This document shows positions 35,418 to 44,543 of a stretch of DNA of 64,000 nt, in pieces (positions within the stretch are counted from its first letter, which is position 1; each line of letters begins with the position of its first letter). The notes beneath the pieces are model-generated. The model had not been told where the DNA came from, made no database searches, and was given only the letters and a program-made list of their open reading frames with translations. The stretch is from Microvirga calopogonii (GTDB lineage Bacteria; Pseudomonadota; Alphaproteobacteria; Rhizobiales; Beijerinckiaceae), in contig NZ_QDGA01000012.1 in assembly GCF_003347665.1 (NCBI RefSeq), positions 1 through 64,000 on the forward strand. Reading direction: 5' to 3'. Position numbers and translations under genes: made by a program.

Positions 35418-36197
35418 TTACTTTGACGTGATTGTCTTGAAGCTGTTTGCTAGGTCGTCCGCGCCTTTAACGAGAAGTCCCAGGTCGGATCCGACCGCGA
35501 CGAACTCATAGCCCCACTCGATGTAGCGGCGCGCATCCGCCTCACGCGGTGCAAGAATGCCGGCGGGCTTTCCCACAGCCTTGAGCCGCCGCACGGCATC
35601 TTGAATGGCGGCCTGCACCTCAGGGTGCTGCGGGTTCCCAATATGGCCCAAGGATGCAGACAGATCTGCGGGGCCGATGAAGACGCCATCAACTCCATCG
35701 ACGCTTGCAATCGCCTCCAGTTCTGCGAGAGCCGCTGACGTCTCGATCTGCACCAGAACGCATGTCTCCTGGTCTGCCCGCTTCAGGTAAGCCGGCAAGC
35801 GGCCATACCCGCTGGGACGGCTTACCGACGTGATTCCGCGAATGCCTGCGGGAGGATAGCGACAGGCGGCAACCGCCTGCTCTGCTTCCCGGGCATTTTG
35901 AACGAACGGGATCAGAACCGCCGGCGCGCCGATATCGAGGAGACGTTTGATCAGAACGGGATCATTCCAGGCCGGACGTACGATGGGAGTGGCAGTGCCG
36001 CCAGAAAGGGCTTGGAGCTGGTTCAGGATTCCTGGCACCTCGTTGGGGGAATGCTCCATGTCGAGCAGAATCCAGTCAAAGCCGCTATGAGCAATGATCT
36101 CCGCCACAATGTTGCTGCAGAGGCTGCTCCAGAGCCCGATCTGCAGCTGCCTGTTCTGGAGAGCGGCTTTGAATGCATTGCGTTGAAGGTCCACCAT
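35418..36197 (-). CDS. HpcH/HpaI-family aldolase
   Basis: A 259-residue class II pyruvate aldolase. Family motifs are LWSSLCSNIVAEIIAHSGFDWILLDMEHSPN near 22-50, IVRPAWNDPVLIKRLLDIGAPAVLIPFVQNA (substrate/metal loop), VLVQIETSAALAELEAIASVDGVDGVFIGPADLSASLG with the metal-binding Glu and Asp, and GILAPREADARRYIEWGYEFVAVGSDLGLL. Such enzymes cleave 2-keto-3-deoxy sugar acids or HPA-pathway intermediates to pyruvate plus an aldehyde (GarL/YfaU type). Location near the sugar-acid genes supports a role in 2-keto-3-deoxy acid cleavage. The start is ATG 36197. Confidence 0.88.
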   Translation of the reverse strand: MVDLQRNAFKAALQNRQLQIGLWSSLCSNIVAEIIAHSGFDWILLDMEHSPNEVPGILNQLQALSGGTATPIVRPAWNDPVLIKRLLDIGAPAVLIPFVQNAREAEQAVAACRYPPAGIRGITSVSRPSGYGRLPAYLKRADQETCVLVQIETSAALAELEAIASVDGVDGVFIGPADLSASLGHIGNPQHPEVQAAIQDAVRRLKAVGKPAGILAPREADARRYIEWGYEFVAVGSDLGLLVKGADDLANSFKTITSK

Positions 36198-36248
36198 CGG
36201 TCTTCCTTGAGTCTGGCGTGTCGCTGTGGCTCTTATACACGGGATGCT

Positions 36249-36318
36249 AGCGCATCGTGCGGAAAAGTGGACCCGGTTTTCCGCATCAACGATGCACCCA
36301 TTATCGGATCCGATGCTT
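36249..36318 (+). repeat. Palindromic intergenic repeats, families B and A
   Basis: AGCGCATCGTGCGGAAAAGTGG then ACCCGGTTTTCCGCA is a full family-B unit; TATCGGATCCGATGC behind it resembles the family-A end. They lie in a 404-base gene-poor gap (36198-36601). In the rest of that gap only short unconvincing frames are seen. Confidence 0.75.
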
Positions 36319-36601
36319 TAGAAGCTTGCCCAGGAGAGCCTCCGATTTTCCATGGAATCGTTCTGGATTTCGTTACCAGTGCACTCGCCGACACGATTAA
36401 AGAGCGGCAGGCCTGTCACCGCGGCGCGCTTCACTGTGCGAAGGAGAGCGGCTGGCTCCGCCGCAAAAACGGGGCTAGCTGGAGAAGAAGCTGGAACCCT
36501 CGTTGAACGATCATGCTGGAACGGCTCGGAGTCGCGAACTTCGAAAGCGCAGTGCCACTCCATGTAAGGACAGCGATGGGGCAACGGAGCGACGAGAACT
36601 G

Positions 36602-36682
36602 TCAGTGGAGCACGAGCAGCCAGCCGACCAGTGCCACGGGGGCGATAATGCCGAGAACGAAGGAAACGGCCGAATGAGCCAT
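36602..36682 (-). CDS. 26-residue membrane microprotein
   Basis: MAHSAVSFVLGIIAPVALVG continues WLLVLH and stops. It is almost entirely one hydrophobic span, so it is predicted to insert in the inner membrane. The ATG at 36682 has an excellent ribosome site GGAGG (6-7 bases upstream). It is too short for usual gene callers. The function is unknown; a regulatory or assembly role is typical of such proteins, but nothing here shows which. Confidence 0.55.
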   Translation of the reverse strand: MAHSAVSFVLGIIAPVALVGWLLVLH

Positions 36683-36771
36683 AGGAACCTCCAATTGGTT
36701 CCCTAAGGTAAACCCATGTGCCTCAGGAGGCGGTGCGCAGCAGCACATCCCATGGGAGGGGCCATCCCGGC

Positions 36772-37023
36772 TCACCGGTTCCCGCCCTCCGACGATCCCG
36801 TTTCAGAAGGGGAGGTGGCGGGGGTTTCGTCAGCCGATGTGCCGTTCCGGGCCTTGCGCTTCTTGCCAAGCCATTTGAACAGCATCCACCCCAAGCCCGA
36901 GCTGAGGGCGGCGATCACCACGAGGCCGGAACTCGGATAGTCGCGGAAGTTGATCCGCTTCGTACCGTTAAGCTCTTCCAGTTCGTCTTCCGGCTGGTCG
37001 TCTGTATCGGGCATGGAGGGCAT
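36772..37023 (-). CDS. Small membrane protein
   Basis: An 83-residue protein: an acidic N-terminal region (DTDDQPEDELEELNGTKRI), one membrane span (SSGLVVIAALSSGLGWMLFKWLG), then a basic patch and Ser/Thr-rich tail. ATG 37023 is preceded by GGGGGAAAACCCC. It lies upstream of the microprotein on the same strand. No family is recognised. Confidence 0.6.
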   Translation of the reverse strand: MPSMPDTDDQPEDELEELNGTKRINFRDYPSSGLVVIAALSSGLGWMLFKWLGKKRKARNGTSADETPATSPSETGSSEGGNR

Positions 37024-37082
37024 CTCGTGGGGTTTTCCCCCATATAAGTCTCGCGCAGCCAGTTTCCATCATGTGACGAGGC

Positions 37083-37125
37083 ACCGAAACAGGAAGAGCG
37101 TCGCGGCCTTGCGGCTGCGACGCTC
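37083..37125 (-). terminator. Rho-independent terminator
   Basis: GAGCGTCGC (37096-37104) pairs with GCGACGCTC (37117-37125) with extra GCC/GGC pairing inside. On the minus strand the stem is followed by TTCCTGTTT. It lies downstream of the DHDPS-family gene. Confidence 0.7.
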
Positions 37126-37162
37126 CCGATAAGGTTCAGGGATGGCGTACTGGCTCGGCGGA

Positions 37163-38101
37163 CTACCGGCCCCAGCGCAAGACCATCGGATCGAGGCGGC
37201 GAGCAACCTCGAGCAGGCCTTTGCGGGTGTCCGGGTGAAGGGGCTGCAACGGATGGCGCACGGCGTCGGATCGGATCACGCCGCCTTCCTGCATCAGCAC
37301 CTTGGCGGCCAGCAGCCCGCATTGCCGGTTCTCATAGTTGATCAGCGGCAGCCAGCGCTCGTAGGCGGCAGCGGCCTCCTCCTTGTTGCCGGCCATGTAG
37401 GGATCGATGATCTTGCGGATCCCATCCGGGTAGGCGCCGCCCGTCATCGCGCCCGTCGCACCGGCATCGAGATCGGCCATGAGGGTGATCGCTTCCTCGC
37501 CGTCCCAGGGGCCTTCGATGGCGTTGCCGCCCAGCGCAATCAGCTCGCGCAGCTTGCCGGCCGTGCCGGGCACCTCGATCTTGAAGTAGGAGACGTTGGC
37601 GATCTCCTTGGCCATGCGGGCCAGGAAGGAGGCCGACAGGAAGGTGCCGGCCATCGGGGCGTCCTGGATCATGATGGGGATGGTGATGGCATCCGAGACC
37701 CTGCGGAAGAACTCGTAGATCCCGGCCTCCGACACGCGCAGCGTCGCGCCGAAGAAGGGCGGCATGATCATGACCATGGCGGCGCCCGCGGCCTCGGCCC
37801 GGCGGCAGCGATCGACGCAGATCTCGGTCGCAAAGTGGCTGGTGGTGACGATGACCGGAACCCGCCCGGCGACATGATCGAGCACCGTCGTCATCACGGC
37901 CTCTCGCTCGGCATCGGTCAGCAGGAATTGCTCGGAGAAGTTCGCGAGAATGCAGATGCCGTCGGAGCCTGCATCGATCATGAAGTCGATGGCGCGCTTC
38001 TGGCCTTCGAGATCGAGCCTGCCGCCGTCATCGAAGATGGTGGGGGCCACAGGGAACACGCCGCGATAGGGGCGCGTGGCGGTCTTGCCGGACATGGACA
38101 T
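37163..38101 (-). CDS. DHDPS/NAL-family aldolase or dehydratase
   Basis: A 312-residue TIM-barrel protein of the dihydrodipicolinate synthase/N-acetylneuraminate lyase superfamily. YRGVFPVAPTIFDDGGRLDLEGQKRAIDFMIDAG is the family N-terminus, and the Schiff-base lysine is expected in VSYFKIEVPGTAGKL near residue 175. With the IlvD/Edd dehydratase 34 bases upstream and sugar importers nearby, it is more likely a 2-keto-3-deoxy-sugar-acid dehydratase/aldolase than a lysine-biosynthesis enzyme. The start is ATG 38101 after AAGGGAGAAACC. A longer in-frame extension falls inside the neighbour. Confidence 0.87.
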   Translation of the reverse strand: MSMSGKTATRPYRGVFPVAPTIFDDGGRLDLEGQKRAIDFMIDAGSDGICILANFSEQFLLTDAEREAVMTTVLDHVAGRVPVIVTTSHFATEICVDRCRRAEAAGAAMVMIMPPFFGATLRVSEAGIYEFFRRVSDAITIPIMIQDAPMAGTFLSASFLARMAKEIANVSYFKIEVPGTAGKLRELIALGGNAIEGPWDGEEAITLMADLDAGATGAMTGGAYPDGIRKIIDPYMAGNKEEAAAAYERWLPLINYENRQCGLLAAKVLMQEGGVIRSDAVRHPLQPLHPDTRKGLLEVARRLDPMVLRWGR

Positions 38102-38135
38102 GGTTTCTCCCTTCACAATATTGATGGTGTCGCGT

Positions 38136-39869
38136 TCAATGGTTGTCTCGTGGAACGGGCGATCCTGTCCGTCCGACGAGAAAGTCCAGATCGACACCTT
38201 TGTCGGCCTGCAGAACGTGGTCAACATAGAGCTTGGCCCAGCCGCGATCGGCATGCGGTGAGGGCGCAATCCAGGCGGCGCGGCGGCGCTCCATCTCCTC
38301 GGCCTCGACGTGAAGATGCAGGCTTCGCGCCGCGACATCGAGCGTGATGAGATCGCCGTTCTGCACCAGCGCCAGCGGGCCGCCGGCGGCGGCTTCCGGC
38401 GCAACGTGCAGCACCACTGTGCCGTAGGCCGTGCCGGACATGCGCGCATCCGAGATGCGGATCATGTCGCGCACGCCCTTCCTGAGCAGCTTCTGCGGCA
38501 GCGGCATGTTGCCGACCTCGGCCATGCCCGGATAGCCCTTCGGGCCACAATTCTTCAGCACCATGATGCAGGTCTCGTCGATGTCGAGATCCTCGTCGTC
38601 GATGCGATGATGCAGATCCTCGATAGTCTCGAACACGACTGCCCGGCCCGTGTGCTGCATCAGTTCGGGCGAGGCGGCGGACGGCTTGATGACCGCGCCG
38701 TTGGGCGCGAGGTTGCCCTTGAGGATCGCAATGCCGGCTTCCGGCTTGAAGGGTTCCTCGAAGGTGGTGATCACCTCGCGGTTCCAGCACGGCGCGTCCT
38801 TCACGTTCTCCCAGATCGGCTTGCCGTTGGCGGTGAGAGCATCCTTGTGCAGCAGGCCGCGCTCGCCGAGCGTGCGCAGCACGACCGGCAGGCCGCCGGC
38901 GTAATAGAAATCCTCCATCAGGAAGCGGCCTGAGGGCATTAGGTCGACGAGGCAGTGAATGTCGCGCCCGAGACGGTCGAAATCGTCGAGGGTCAGGTCG
39001 ACGCCGCACCGCCCGGCGATGGCGAGAAGATGCACGACTGCGTTGGTCGAGCCGCCGATGGCCGCGAGTGTGCGGATGGCGTTCTCGAAGGCCTGGCGCG
39101 TCATGAGCTTCGACAGCACGAGGTCTTCGTTCACCATCTCGACGATGCGCCGGCCGGCCATGCGGGCGAGATGGTTGCGCCGCGCGTCGGCGGCCGGGAT
39201 CGCGGCGTTCTCCGGCAGACCGACGCCGAGCGCCTCGACCATGGACGCCATGGTGGAGCCGGTTCCCATGGTCATGCAGTGGCCGGCCGATCGGTTCATG
39301 CCGCCTTCCGCCTCGTGGAATTCCTGCAAGGTCACTTCGCCGGCGCGCAGCTGCTCGCTCATCGAAATGATGTTGGTGCCAGAGCCGATATACTTGCCGC
39401 GATAGACGCCGCGCAGCTGCGGGCCGCCCGACACGCCGATGGTGGGCAGGTCCGCCGAGGCCGCGCCCATCAGCAGGGCAGGGGTGGTCTTGTCGCAGCC
39501 CATGAGGAGCACGACACCGTCGAGCGGGTGAGCGCGAATCGCCTCTTCCACGTCCATGGCCGCGAGGTTGCGGAACAGCATGGCCGTCGGACGCATGGTG
39601 ACCTCGCCGAGCGAGGAGACCGGGAATTCGAGCGGGAAGCCGCCGGCATCCAGAACGCCGTATTTCACATGCTCGGCGATGGTGCGAAAATGCGCGTTGC
39701 AGGGCGTCAACTCGGACCAGGTGTTGCAGATGCCGATCACGGGCCGGCCCTCGAACTGGTCCTGCGGAAAACCGCTGTTCTTCAGGAAGGAGCGATAATA
39801 GAACCCCATCTTGTCCTGACGGCCGAACCAGGCTTGGCTGCGAAGCGGGCGTTTCTTCTCTTCGGTCAT
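38136..39869 (-). CDS. IlvD/Edd-family sugar-acid dehydratase
   Basis: A 577-residue Fe-S dehydratase. Cluster-binding cysteines are in GICNTWSELTPCNAHF and VVLLMGCDKTTPALLMGA, and the C-terminal domain has SDARMSGTAYGTVVLHVAPEAAAGGPLA. The start RSQAWFGRQDKMGFYYRS matches the aldonate (arabonate/xylonate-type) branch better than dihydroxyacid dehydratase. It converts an aldonic acid to 2-keto-3-deoxyaldonate for the downstream DHDPS-family enzyme. ATG 39869 is favoured; ATG 39959 would add 30 residues unlike the family. It is divergent from the YtfQ-like gene. Confidence 0.88.
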   Translation of the reverse strand: MTEEKKRPLRSQAWFGRQDKMGFYYRSFLKNSGFPQDQFEGRPVIGICNTWSELTPCNAHFRTIAEHVKYGVLDAGGFPLEFPVSSLGEVTMRPTAMLFRNLAAMDVEEAIRAHPLDGVVLLMGCDKTTPALLMGAASADLPTIGVSGGPQLRGVYRGKYIGSGTNIISMSEQLRAGEVTLQEFHEAEGGMNRSAGHCMTMGTGSTMASMVEALGVGLPENAAIPAADARRNHLARMAGRRIVEMVNEDLVLSKLMTRQAFENAIRTLAAIGGSTNAVVHLLAIAGRCGVDLTLDDFDRLGRDIHCLVDLMPSGRFLMEDFYYAGGLPVVLRTLGERGLLHKDALTANGKPIWENVKDAPCWNREVITTFEEPFKPEAGIAILKGNLAPNGAVIKPSAASPELMQHTGRAVVFETIEDLHHRIDDEDLDIDETCIMVLKNCGPKGYPGMAEVGNMPLPQKLLRKGVRDMIRISDARMSGTAYGTVVLHVAPEAAAGGPLALVQNGDLITLDVAARSLHLHVEAEEMERRRAAWIAPSPHADRGWAKLYVDHVLQADKGVDLDFLVGRTGSPVPRDNH

Positions 39870-39961
39870 TTCTTTTGGTGCCTTTGAAACTTTGTATCGC
39901 TCGGTTGTCGGGTGCATAAGGGCGCGACTTTGGTCGAATATGCGACCCATATGATTCATAT

Positions 39962-39971
39962 AATAGTACTA
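39962..39971. promoter_or_regulatory. Putative GntR/FadR-type operator A
   Basis: AATAGTACTA contains TAGTACTA, a perfect palindrome fitting the FadR-subfamily pattern TNGT(N0-3)ACNA. It lies in the divergent promoter region 55 bases before the ytfQ-like start and 93 bases before the dehydratase. AATAGTATTA recurs at 45386, upstream of chvE. Confidence 0.5.
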
Positions 39972-40025
39972 ATAGTCAGCTGATAAGGCTGCTAAAGTCG
40001 AAGAGCAACGACAAATTTAGGGAGA

Positions 40026-40994
40026 ATGCTTATGAAGGCCCGTCATCTTTTGACGACGATCGGCATGGCTGCGCTGATGCTGTCCTCTGGTGCCGCTTAT
40101 GCTCAGAATAAAATGACCATCGGGTTCTCTCAGGTCGGATCGGAATCCGGCTGGCGCGCCGCCGAGACGAAAGTTTCGAAGATCGAGGCCGAGAAGCGTG
40201 GCGTCGATCTGAAGATTTCCGACGCGCAGCAGAAGCAGGAAAACCAGATCCGCGCCGTTCGCTCCTTCATCGCGCAGGGTGTGGACGCGATCTTCATCGC
40301 GCCGGTCGTGTCGACCGGCTGGGATGCGGTTCTGAAAGAGGCCAAGGACGCCAAGATCCCGGTCGTGCTGCTCGATCGTTCCATCGATACGAAGGACGAG
40401 TCGCTCTATCTCACGGCCGTGACGTCCGACACGGTCTATGAAGGCAAGGTCGCCGGCGAGTGGCTCGCCAAGGAAACCGGCGGCAAGTGCAACGTGGTTG
40501 AGCTGCAGGGCACGGTGGGGTCGAGCCCGGCGATCAACCGCAAGAAGGGTTTCGATCAGGTCGTCGCTGCCAATCCCGGCATGAAGATCATCCGCACGCA
40601 ATCAGGCGACTTTACCCGCACCAAGGGTAAGGAAGTGATGGAAAGCTTCATTAAGGCCGAAGGCGGCGGCAAGAATATCTGCGCGGTCTACGCGCATAAC
40701 GACGACATGGCGATCGGCGCCATTCAGGCCATCAAGGAAGCCGGCCTGAAGCCCGGCAAGGACATCAAGATCGTGTCCATCGACGGCGTTCCGGACATCT
40801 TCAAGGCCATGGCCGACGGTGAGGCCAATGTCACGGTCGAGCTGACGCCGAACATGGCCGGTCCCGCGCTCGACGCGCTCACGGCCTTCAAGAAGAACGG
40901 CACCGCGCCGAAGAAATGGATCCAGACGGAATCCAAGGTCTTCACGCCCGAGACGGCGAAGGCCGAATACGACAAGCGCAAGGACCTCTACTGA
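40026..40994 (+). CDS. ytfQ: YtfQ-like sugar-binding periplasmic protein
   Basis: A 322-residue CUT2 (periplasmic-binding protein 4 type) protein. The signal peptide MKARHLLTTIGMAALMLSSGAAYAQ precedes KMTIGFSQVGSESGWRAAET, the characteristic YtfQ start. Further motifs are IFIAPVVSTGWDAVLKEAK, VELQGTVGSSPAINRKKGF and AVYAHNDDMAIGAIQAI. YtfQ of E. coli binds galactofuranose; related proteins bind arabinofuranose and other sugars. The start is ATG 40026 (GGGAGAATG) or the ATG at 40032. It is the first gene of a four-gene transporter operon with the dehydratase divergent. Confidence 0.92.
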   Translation: MLMKARHLLTTIGMAALMLSSGAAYAQNKMTIGFSQVGSESGWRAAETKVSKIEAEKRGVDLKISDAQQKQENQIRAVRSFIAQGVDAIFIAPVVSTGWDAVLKEAKDAKIPVVLLDRSIDTKDESLYLTAVTSDTVYEGKVAGEWLAKETGGKCNVVELQGTVGSSPAINRKKGFDQVVAANPGMKIIRTQSGDFTRTKGKEVMESFIKAEGGGKNICAVYAHNDDMAIGAIQAIKEAGLKPGKDIKIVSIDGVPDIFKAMADGEANVTVELTPNMAGPALDALTAFKKNGTAPKKWIQTESKVFTPETAKAEYDKRKDLY

Positions 40995-41065
40995 AATCGT
41001 CGCATGATCCCGGCAGCAGGCGGGCAATCGCCTGCTGCCTCATGTATGGGACCGACGAGGATGGG

Positions 41066-42577
41066 ATGCCATCATTGACAGAGCAGCCTCAGCTTCTCGA
41101 GATCCGAGGTCTCACGAAGGGCTTTCCGGGCGTGCAGGCCCTCGACCACGTGGACTTCACGCTGCACGCGGGCGAAATTCACGGCCTGCTCGGCGAGAAC
41201 GGCGCTGGCAAGTCGACATTGATCAAGGTGCTCACCGGCGTCTTCAAGCGCGATGGCGGTACTATTCGTCTCGACGGGCAGGAAATCGAGGCGCGGGATC
41301 CCGCTGACGCACTTTCACTCGGCATTGGAACCGTCTATCAGGAAGTCAATCTTCTGCCCAACCTGTCGGTGGCGGAAAATCTCTTCATCGGCCGTCAGCC
41401 GCACCGCTTCGGCCTCGTGCGAACCGGCGAGATGCGCCGTCTCTCGGAAGAGCTTCTGGCGGGCTATGGTCTCGATATCGACGTGGCCAATCCGCTGAAC
41501 ACCTATTCGGTGGCCGTTCAGCAGATCATCGCCATCGCCCGTGCGGTCGATCTCTCCGCCAAGGTGCTGATCCTCGACGAGCCGACGGCAAGCCTCGATG
41601 CGCATGAGGTCGAAACGCTTTTCAAGATCCTGAGGGATCTCAAGAGCCGCGGCATCGGCATCGTGTTCGTCACGCATTTCCTCGATCAGGTCTATGCGGT
41701 CTGCGACCGGATCACCGTTCTGCGCAACGGCCGCCTCGTTGGTTCACGCCCCATCGCAGAACTGCCGCGAATCGAGCTCGTCTCCATGATGCTGGGGCGC
41801 GAGCTTGCCGCGGAAGCGCTCCACCGCAACCAGCGTAAACCCGTCGCGGGCGAGCCACTCGTCGCGTTCAAAGATTACGGCAAGCGCCGCCTCCTGGAGC
41901 CGTTCGATCTGGCTGTGCGTCCCGGCGAGGTGGTTGGACTTGCGGGCCTGCTCGGTTCCGGCCGGACGGAAACGGCCAAACTGGTCTTCGGCATCGAACG
42001 CTCCGACAGCGGGCAGGCCTTCGTCGCTGGAAGGCCCGTGCGCATCGCCACGCCGCGCGATGCGGCCCGGCTGCGGTTCGGGTTCACGCCCGAGGATCGC
42101 AAGACGGAAGGCATCGTGGCGGAATTGTCCGTGCGCGAGAACATCATCCTGGCTCTCCAGGCGCAGCGCGGCTGGCTGCGCCTGATCCCGAGACGCAAGC
42201 AGGAAGAGATCGCCGACCGCTTCATCAAGCTTCTCGACATCCGCACGCCGGATGCGGAAAAGCCCATCGGGCTTCTCTCCGGCGGCAATCAGCAGAAGGC
42301 GCTGCTCGCCCGCTGGCTCGCCACCGAACCGCGCTTCCTCATCCTCGACGAGCCGACGCGCGGCATCGACGTGGGGGCCCATGCGGAGATCATCCGCCTA
42401 ATCGAACGTCTGTGCGAGGATGGGCTCGCCCTTCTCGTCATCTCGTCGGAGCTGGAGGAGATCGCCTCCTACAGCGACCGGGTCGTCGTCCTGCGCGACC
42501 GGCGGCATGTGCGCGAACTCTCCGGAGCCGAAGTGAGTGCCGATACCATCATGACAACCATCGCGGGCCATTCATGA
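41066..42577 (+). CDS. ytfR: CUT2 sugar ABC transporter ATPase (YtfR-like)
   Basis: A 503-residue duplicated ABC ATPase. The N-terminal half has Walker [16 protein letters not shown] and [11 protein letters not shown]. The C-terminal half has the degenerate GLLGSGRTETAK Walker A and the intact signature [34 protein letters not shown]. This is the standard RbsA/YtfR arrangement. ATG 41066 follows GACGAGG; an upstream in-frame ATG at 41042 is possible. It energises the permeases encoded next. The ytfT-like gene overlaps its stop (ATGA). Confidence 0.93.
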   Translation: MPSLTEQPQLLEIRGLTKGFPGVQALDHVDFTLHAGEIHGLLGENGAGKSTLIKVLTGVFKRDGGTIRLDGQEIEARDPADALSLGIGTVYQEVNLLPNLSVAENLFIGRQPHRFGLVRTGEMRRLSEELLAGYGLDIDVANPLNTYSVAVQQIIAIARAVDLSAKVLILDEPTASLDAHEVETLFKILRDLKSRGIGIVFVTHFLDQVYAVCDRITVLRNGRLVGSRPIAELPRIELVSMMLGRELAAEALHRNQRKPVAGEPLVAFKDYGKRRLLEPFDLAVRPGEVVGLAGLLGSGRTETAKLVFGIERSDSGQAFVAGRPVRIATPRDAARLRFGFTPEDRKTEGIVAELSVRENIILALQAQRGWLRLIPRRKQEEIADRFIKLLDIRTPDAEKPIGLLSGGNQQKALLARWLATEPRFLILDEPTRGIDVGAHAEIIRLIERLCEDGLALLVISSELEEIASYSDRVVVLRDRRHVRELSGAEVSADTIMTTIAGHS

Positions 42578-43578
42578 GCGGCATGATTCAAGTGAGTAGC
42601 GCTCGCACGCTTCCCAGGGGGCTTCCGCAGGTCGCGGCGCTCCTCGTCGTCTTTCTCGTCAACTGGCTCGTCTTCCGCGACTTCTTCGCCCTGCGCCTGC
42701 AGGATGGGCGGCTCTTCGGCAGCCTCATCGACGTCCTGAACCGCGGCGCGCCTGTCGCCATCCTGGCCCTAGGGATGACTCTCGTCATCGCGACCCGGGG
42801 CATCGATCTCTCCGTCGGCGCCGTCATGGCGATCGCGGGCGCCACGGCCGCGACATTGACCGCGCAGGGCTATCCGCTGCCCGCCGCGCTGGCGGCCGCC
42901 GCGGGCATCGGTCTCGCCTGCGGCCTCTGGAACGGTTTCCTCGTCGCGGTCCTCGAAATCCAGCCCTTCGTGGCGACCCTGATCCTGATGGTGGCGGGGC
43001 GCGGCTTCGCGCAGCTGATCACCGAGGGACAGATCATCACCTTCGTGAGCGAAGGCTTCGCGGCCATCGGCGGCGGATCCTTCCTGACGCTGCCGATGCC
43101 GGTGGTGATCGCCATCGTGATGCTCGTCATCACGCATTTCATCGTCCGCTACACGGCCCTCGGCCTCTTCATCGAATCCATCGGAGCCAATGTCCGTTCG
43201 AGCTCCTATGCGGGCATCGGCACGAAGGTCGTGACCATCGCGGTCTATATGTGGTGCGGCCTGTGCGCGGCGATCGCCGGGCTGATCGTGACGGCGGACA
43301 TCCGCGGGGCCGATGCCAACAATGCCGGGCTCTGGCTCGAGCTCGATGCCATCCTGGCAGTGGTGATCGGCGGCACGTCCCTGTTCGGCGGGCGCTTCAG
43401 CCTCGGGCTCTCCGTCGTCGGCGCCCTGATCATCCAGGCGATGAACACCGGCATCCTGCTGAGCGGCTATCCGCCCGAATACAATCTCATCGTGAAGGCC
43501 ATCGTGGTGCTCGCCGTGCTTCTCGCCCAGTCGCCCGTTCTGTCGGCCGTCCGTTCCGTCTGGAAGGCAAGAGCATGA
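42574..43578 (+). CDS. ytfT: CUT2 sugar ABC transporter permease (YtfT-like)
   Basis: A 334-residue permease with about nine membrane spans (RbsC/BPD_transp_2 family). Motifs include LGMTLVIATRGIDLSVGAVMAIAGA near 70-90 and LDAILAVVIGGTSLFGGRFSLGLSVVGALIIQ. It overlaps the ATPase gene as ATGA and ends in an ATGA overlap with the next permease, so the two permeases are made in equal amounts as a heterodimer. Confidence 0.92.
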   Translation: MSGMIQVSSARTLPRGLPQVAALLVVFLVNWLVFRDFFALRLQDGRLFGSLIDVLNRGAPVAILALGMTLVIATRGIDLSVGAVMAIAGATAATLTAQGYPLPAALAAAAGIGLACGLWNGFLVAVLEIQPFVATLILMVAGRGFAQLITEGQIITFVSEGFAAIGGGSFLTLPMPVVIAIVMLVITHFIVRYTALGLFIESIGANVRSSSYAGIGTKVVTIAVYMWCGLCAAIAGLIVTADIRGADANNAGLWLELDAILAVVIGGTSLFGGRFSLGLSVVGALIIQAMNTGILLSGYPPEYNLIVKAIVVLAVLLAQSPVLSAVRSVWKARA

Positions 43579-44534
43579 TCAGGCGTCACCTTCCCGTTCT
43601 CATAACGCTCGCGGTCTTCATCGTCGGCTACCTGATCTGCCTCGCGCAGTTTCCGAGCTTCGCCTCGACCCGCGTGATCGGCAATCTTCTGACCGACAAT
43701 GCTTTCCTGGGCATCGTGGCCGTCGGCATGACCTTCGTCATCCTGTCCGGCGGCATCGACCTCTCGGTCGGCTCGGTCATCGCCTTCACGGGCGTATTCC
43801 TGGCCGTCACCATCGAGAAATACGGGCTCAACCCCTACATTGCCTTCGTTCTCATCCTAGGGATCGCGGCTCTGTTCGGGGCCGGCATGGGCCTCCTGAT
43901 CCACACCTTCCAGATCCCCGCCTTCATCGTGACGCTGGCGGGCATGTTCCTGGCACGAGGCCTGTGCTTCGTGCTCACCACGGATTCGATCCCCATCAAC
44001 GCACCGGCCTATGGCCAGATCACGGACATCGCCTTCGGGCTGCCCGGCGGCGGGCGGCTGACCTTCATCGCCCTGGTCATGCTGCTGACATTCGCGATGG
44101 GCATCGTCCTGGCGCATTTCACCCGCTTCGGCGCCAATGTCTATGCGCTCGGCGGCAACCGGACCTCGGCGGAGCTGATGGGCGTGCCCGTGGGGAGAAC
44201 GACGATCCGCATCTACATGCTGTCGAGCTTTCTCGCGGCCTTGGCCGGAATCGTCTTTTCCTTCTATACCTCTGCGGGCTATTCCCTGGCCGCGACCGGC
44301 GTCGAGCTCGACACGATCGCGGCGGTCGTCATCGGCGGCACCCTGCTCACGGGAGGCTACGGGACGATCATCGGAACGCTCGTCGGCGTCCTGATCCAGG
44401 GGTTGATCCAGACCTACATCACGTTCGAGGGGACCTTGAGTTCGTGGTGGACCAAAATCGCCATCGGGGCTCTGCTGTTCACATTCATCGTGCTGCAGCG
44501 CGGCCTTTCGGCGGCGTCGCTTCGAACAAGGTAA
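43575..44534 (+). CDS. yjfF: CUT2 sugar ABC transporter permease (YjfF-like)
   Basis: A 319-residue second permease of the pair. Motifs: VGMTFVILSGGIDLSVGSVIAFTGVFLA, VTLAGMFLARGLCFVLTTDSIPI, FGANVYALGGNRTSAELMGVPV and LDTIAAVVIGGTLLTGGYGTIIGTLVGVLIQG. The start is ATG 43575 in an ATGA overlap. It completes a YtfQRT-YjfF-type importer; the GntR regulator follows nine bases later, probably in the same transcript. Confidence 0.92.
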   Translation: MIRRHLPVLITLAVFIVGYLICLAQFPSFASTRVIGNLLTDNAFLGIVAVGMTFVILSGGIDLSVGSVIAFTGVFLAVTIEKYGLNPYIAFVLILGIAALFGAGMGLLIHTFQIPAFIVTLAGMFLARGLCFVLTTDSIPINAPAYGQITDIAFGLPGGGRLTFIALVMLLTFAMGIVLAHFTRFGANVYALGGNRTSAELMGVPVGRTTIRIYMLSSFLAALAGIVFSFYTSAGYSLAATGVELDTIAAVVIGGTLLTGGYGTIIGTLVGVLIQGLIQTYITFEGTLSSWWTKIAIGALLFTFIVLQRGLSAASLRTR

Positions 44535-44543
44535 AAAGGGAGA

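Noticed and set aside
36318-36584. Short frames on both strands in the 36198-36601 gap
   Set aside because: They contain repeat sequence and no ribosome sites or family motifs; only the 36602 microprotein near this gap is supported.
38102-38449. N-terminal extension of the DHDPS-family frame
   Set aside because: It overlaps the dehydratase gene and lacks family similarity; ATG 38101 has a good ribosome site.
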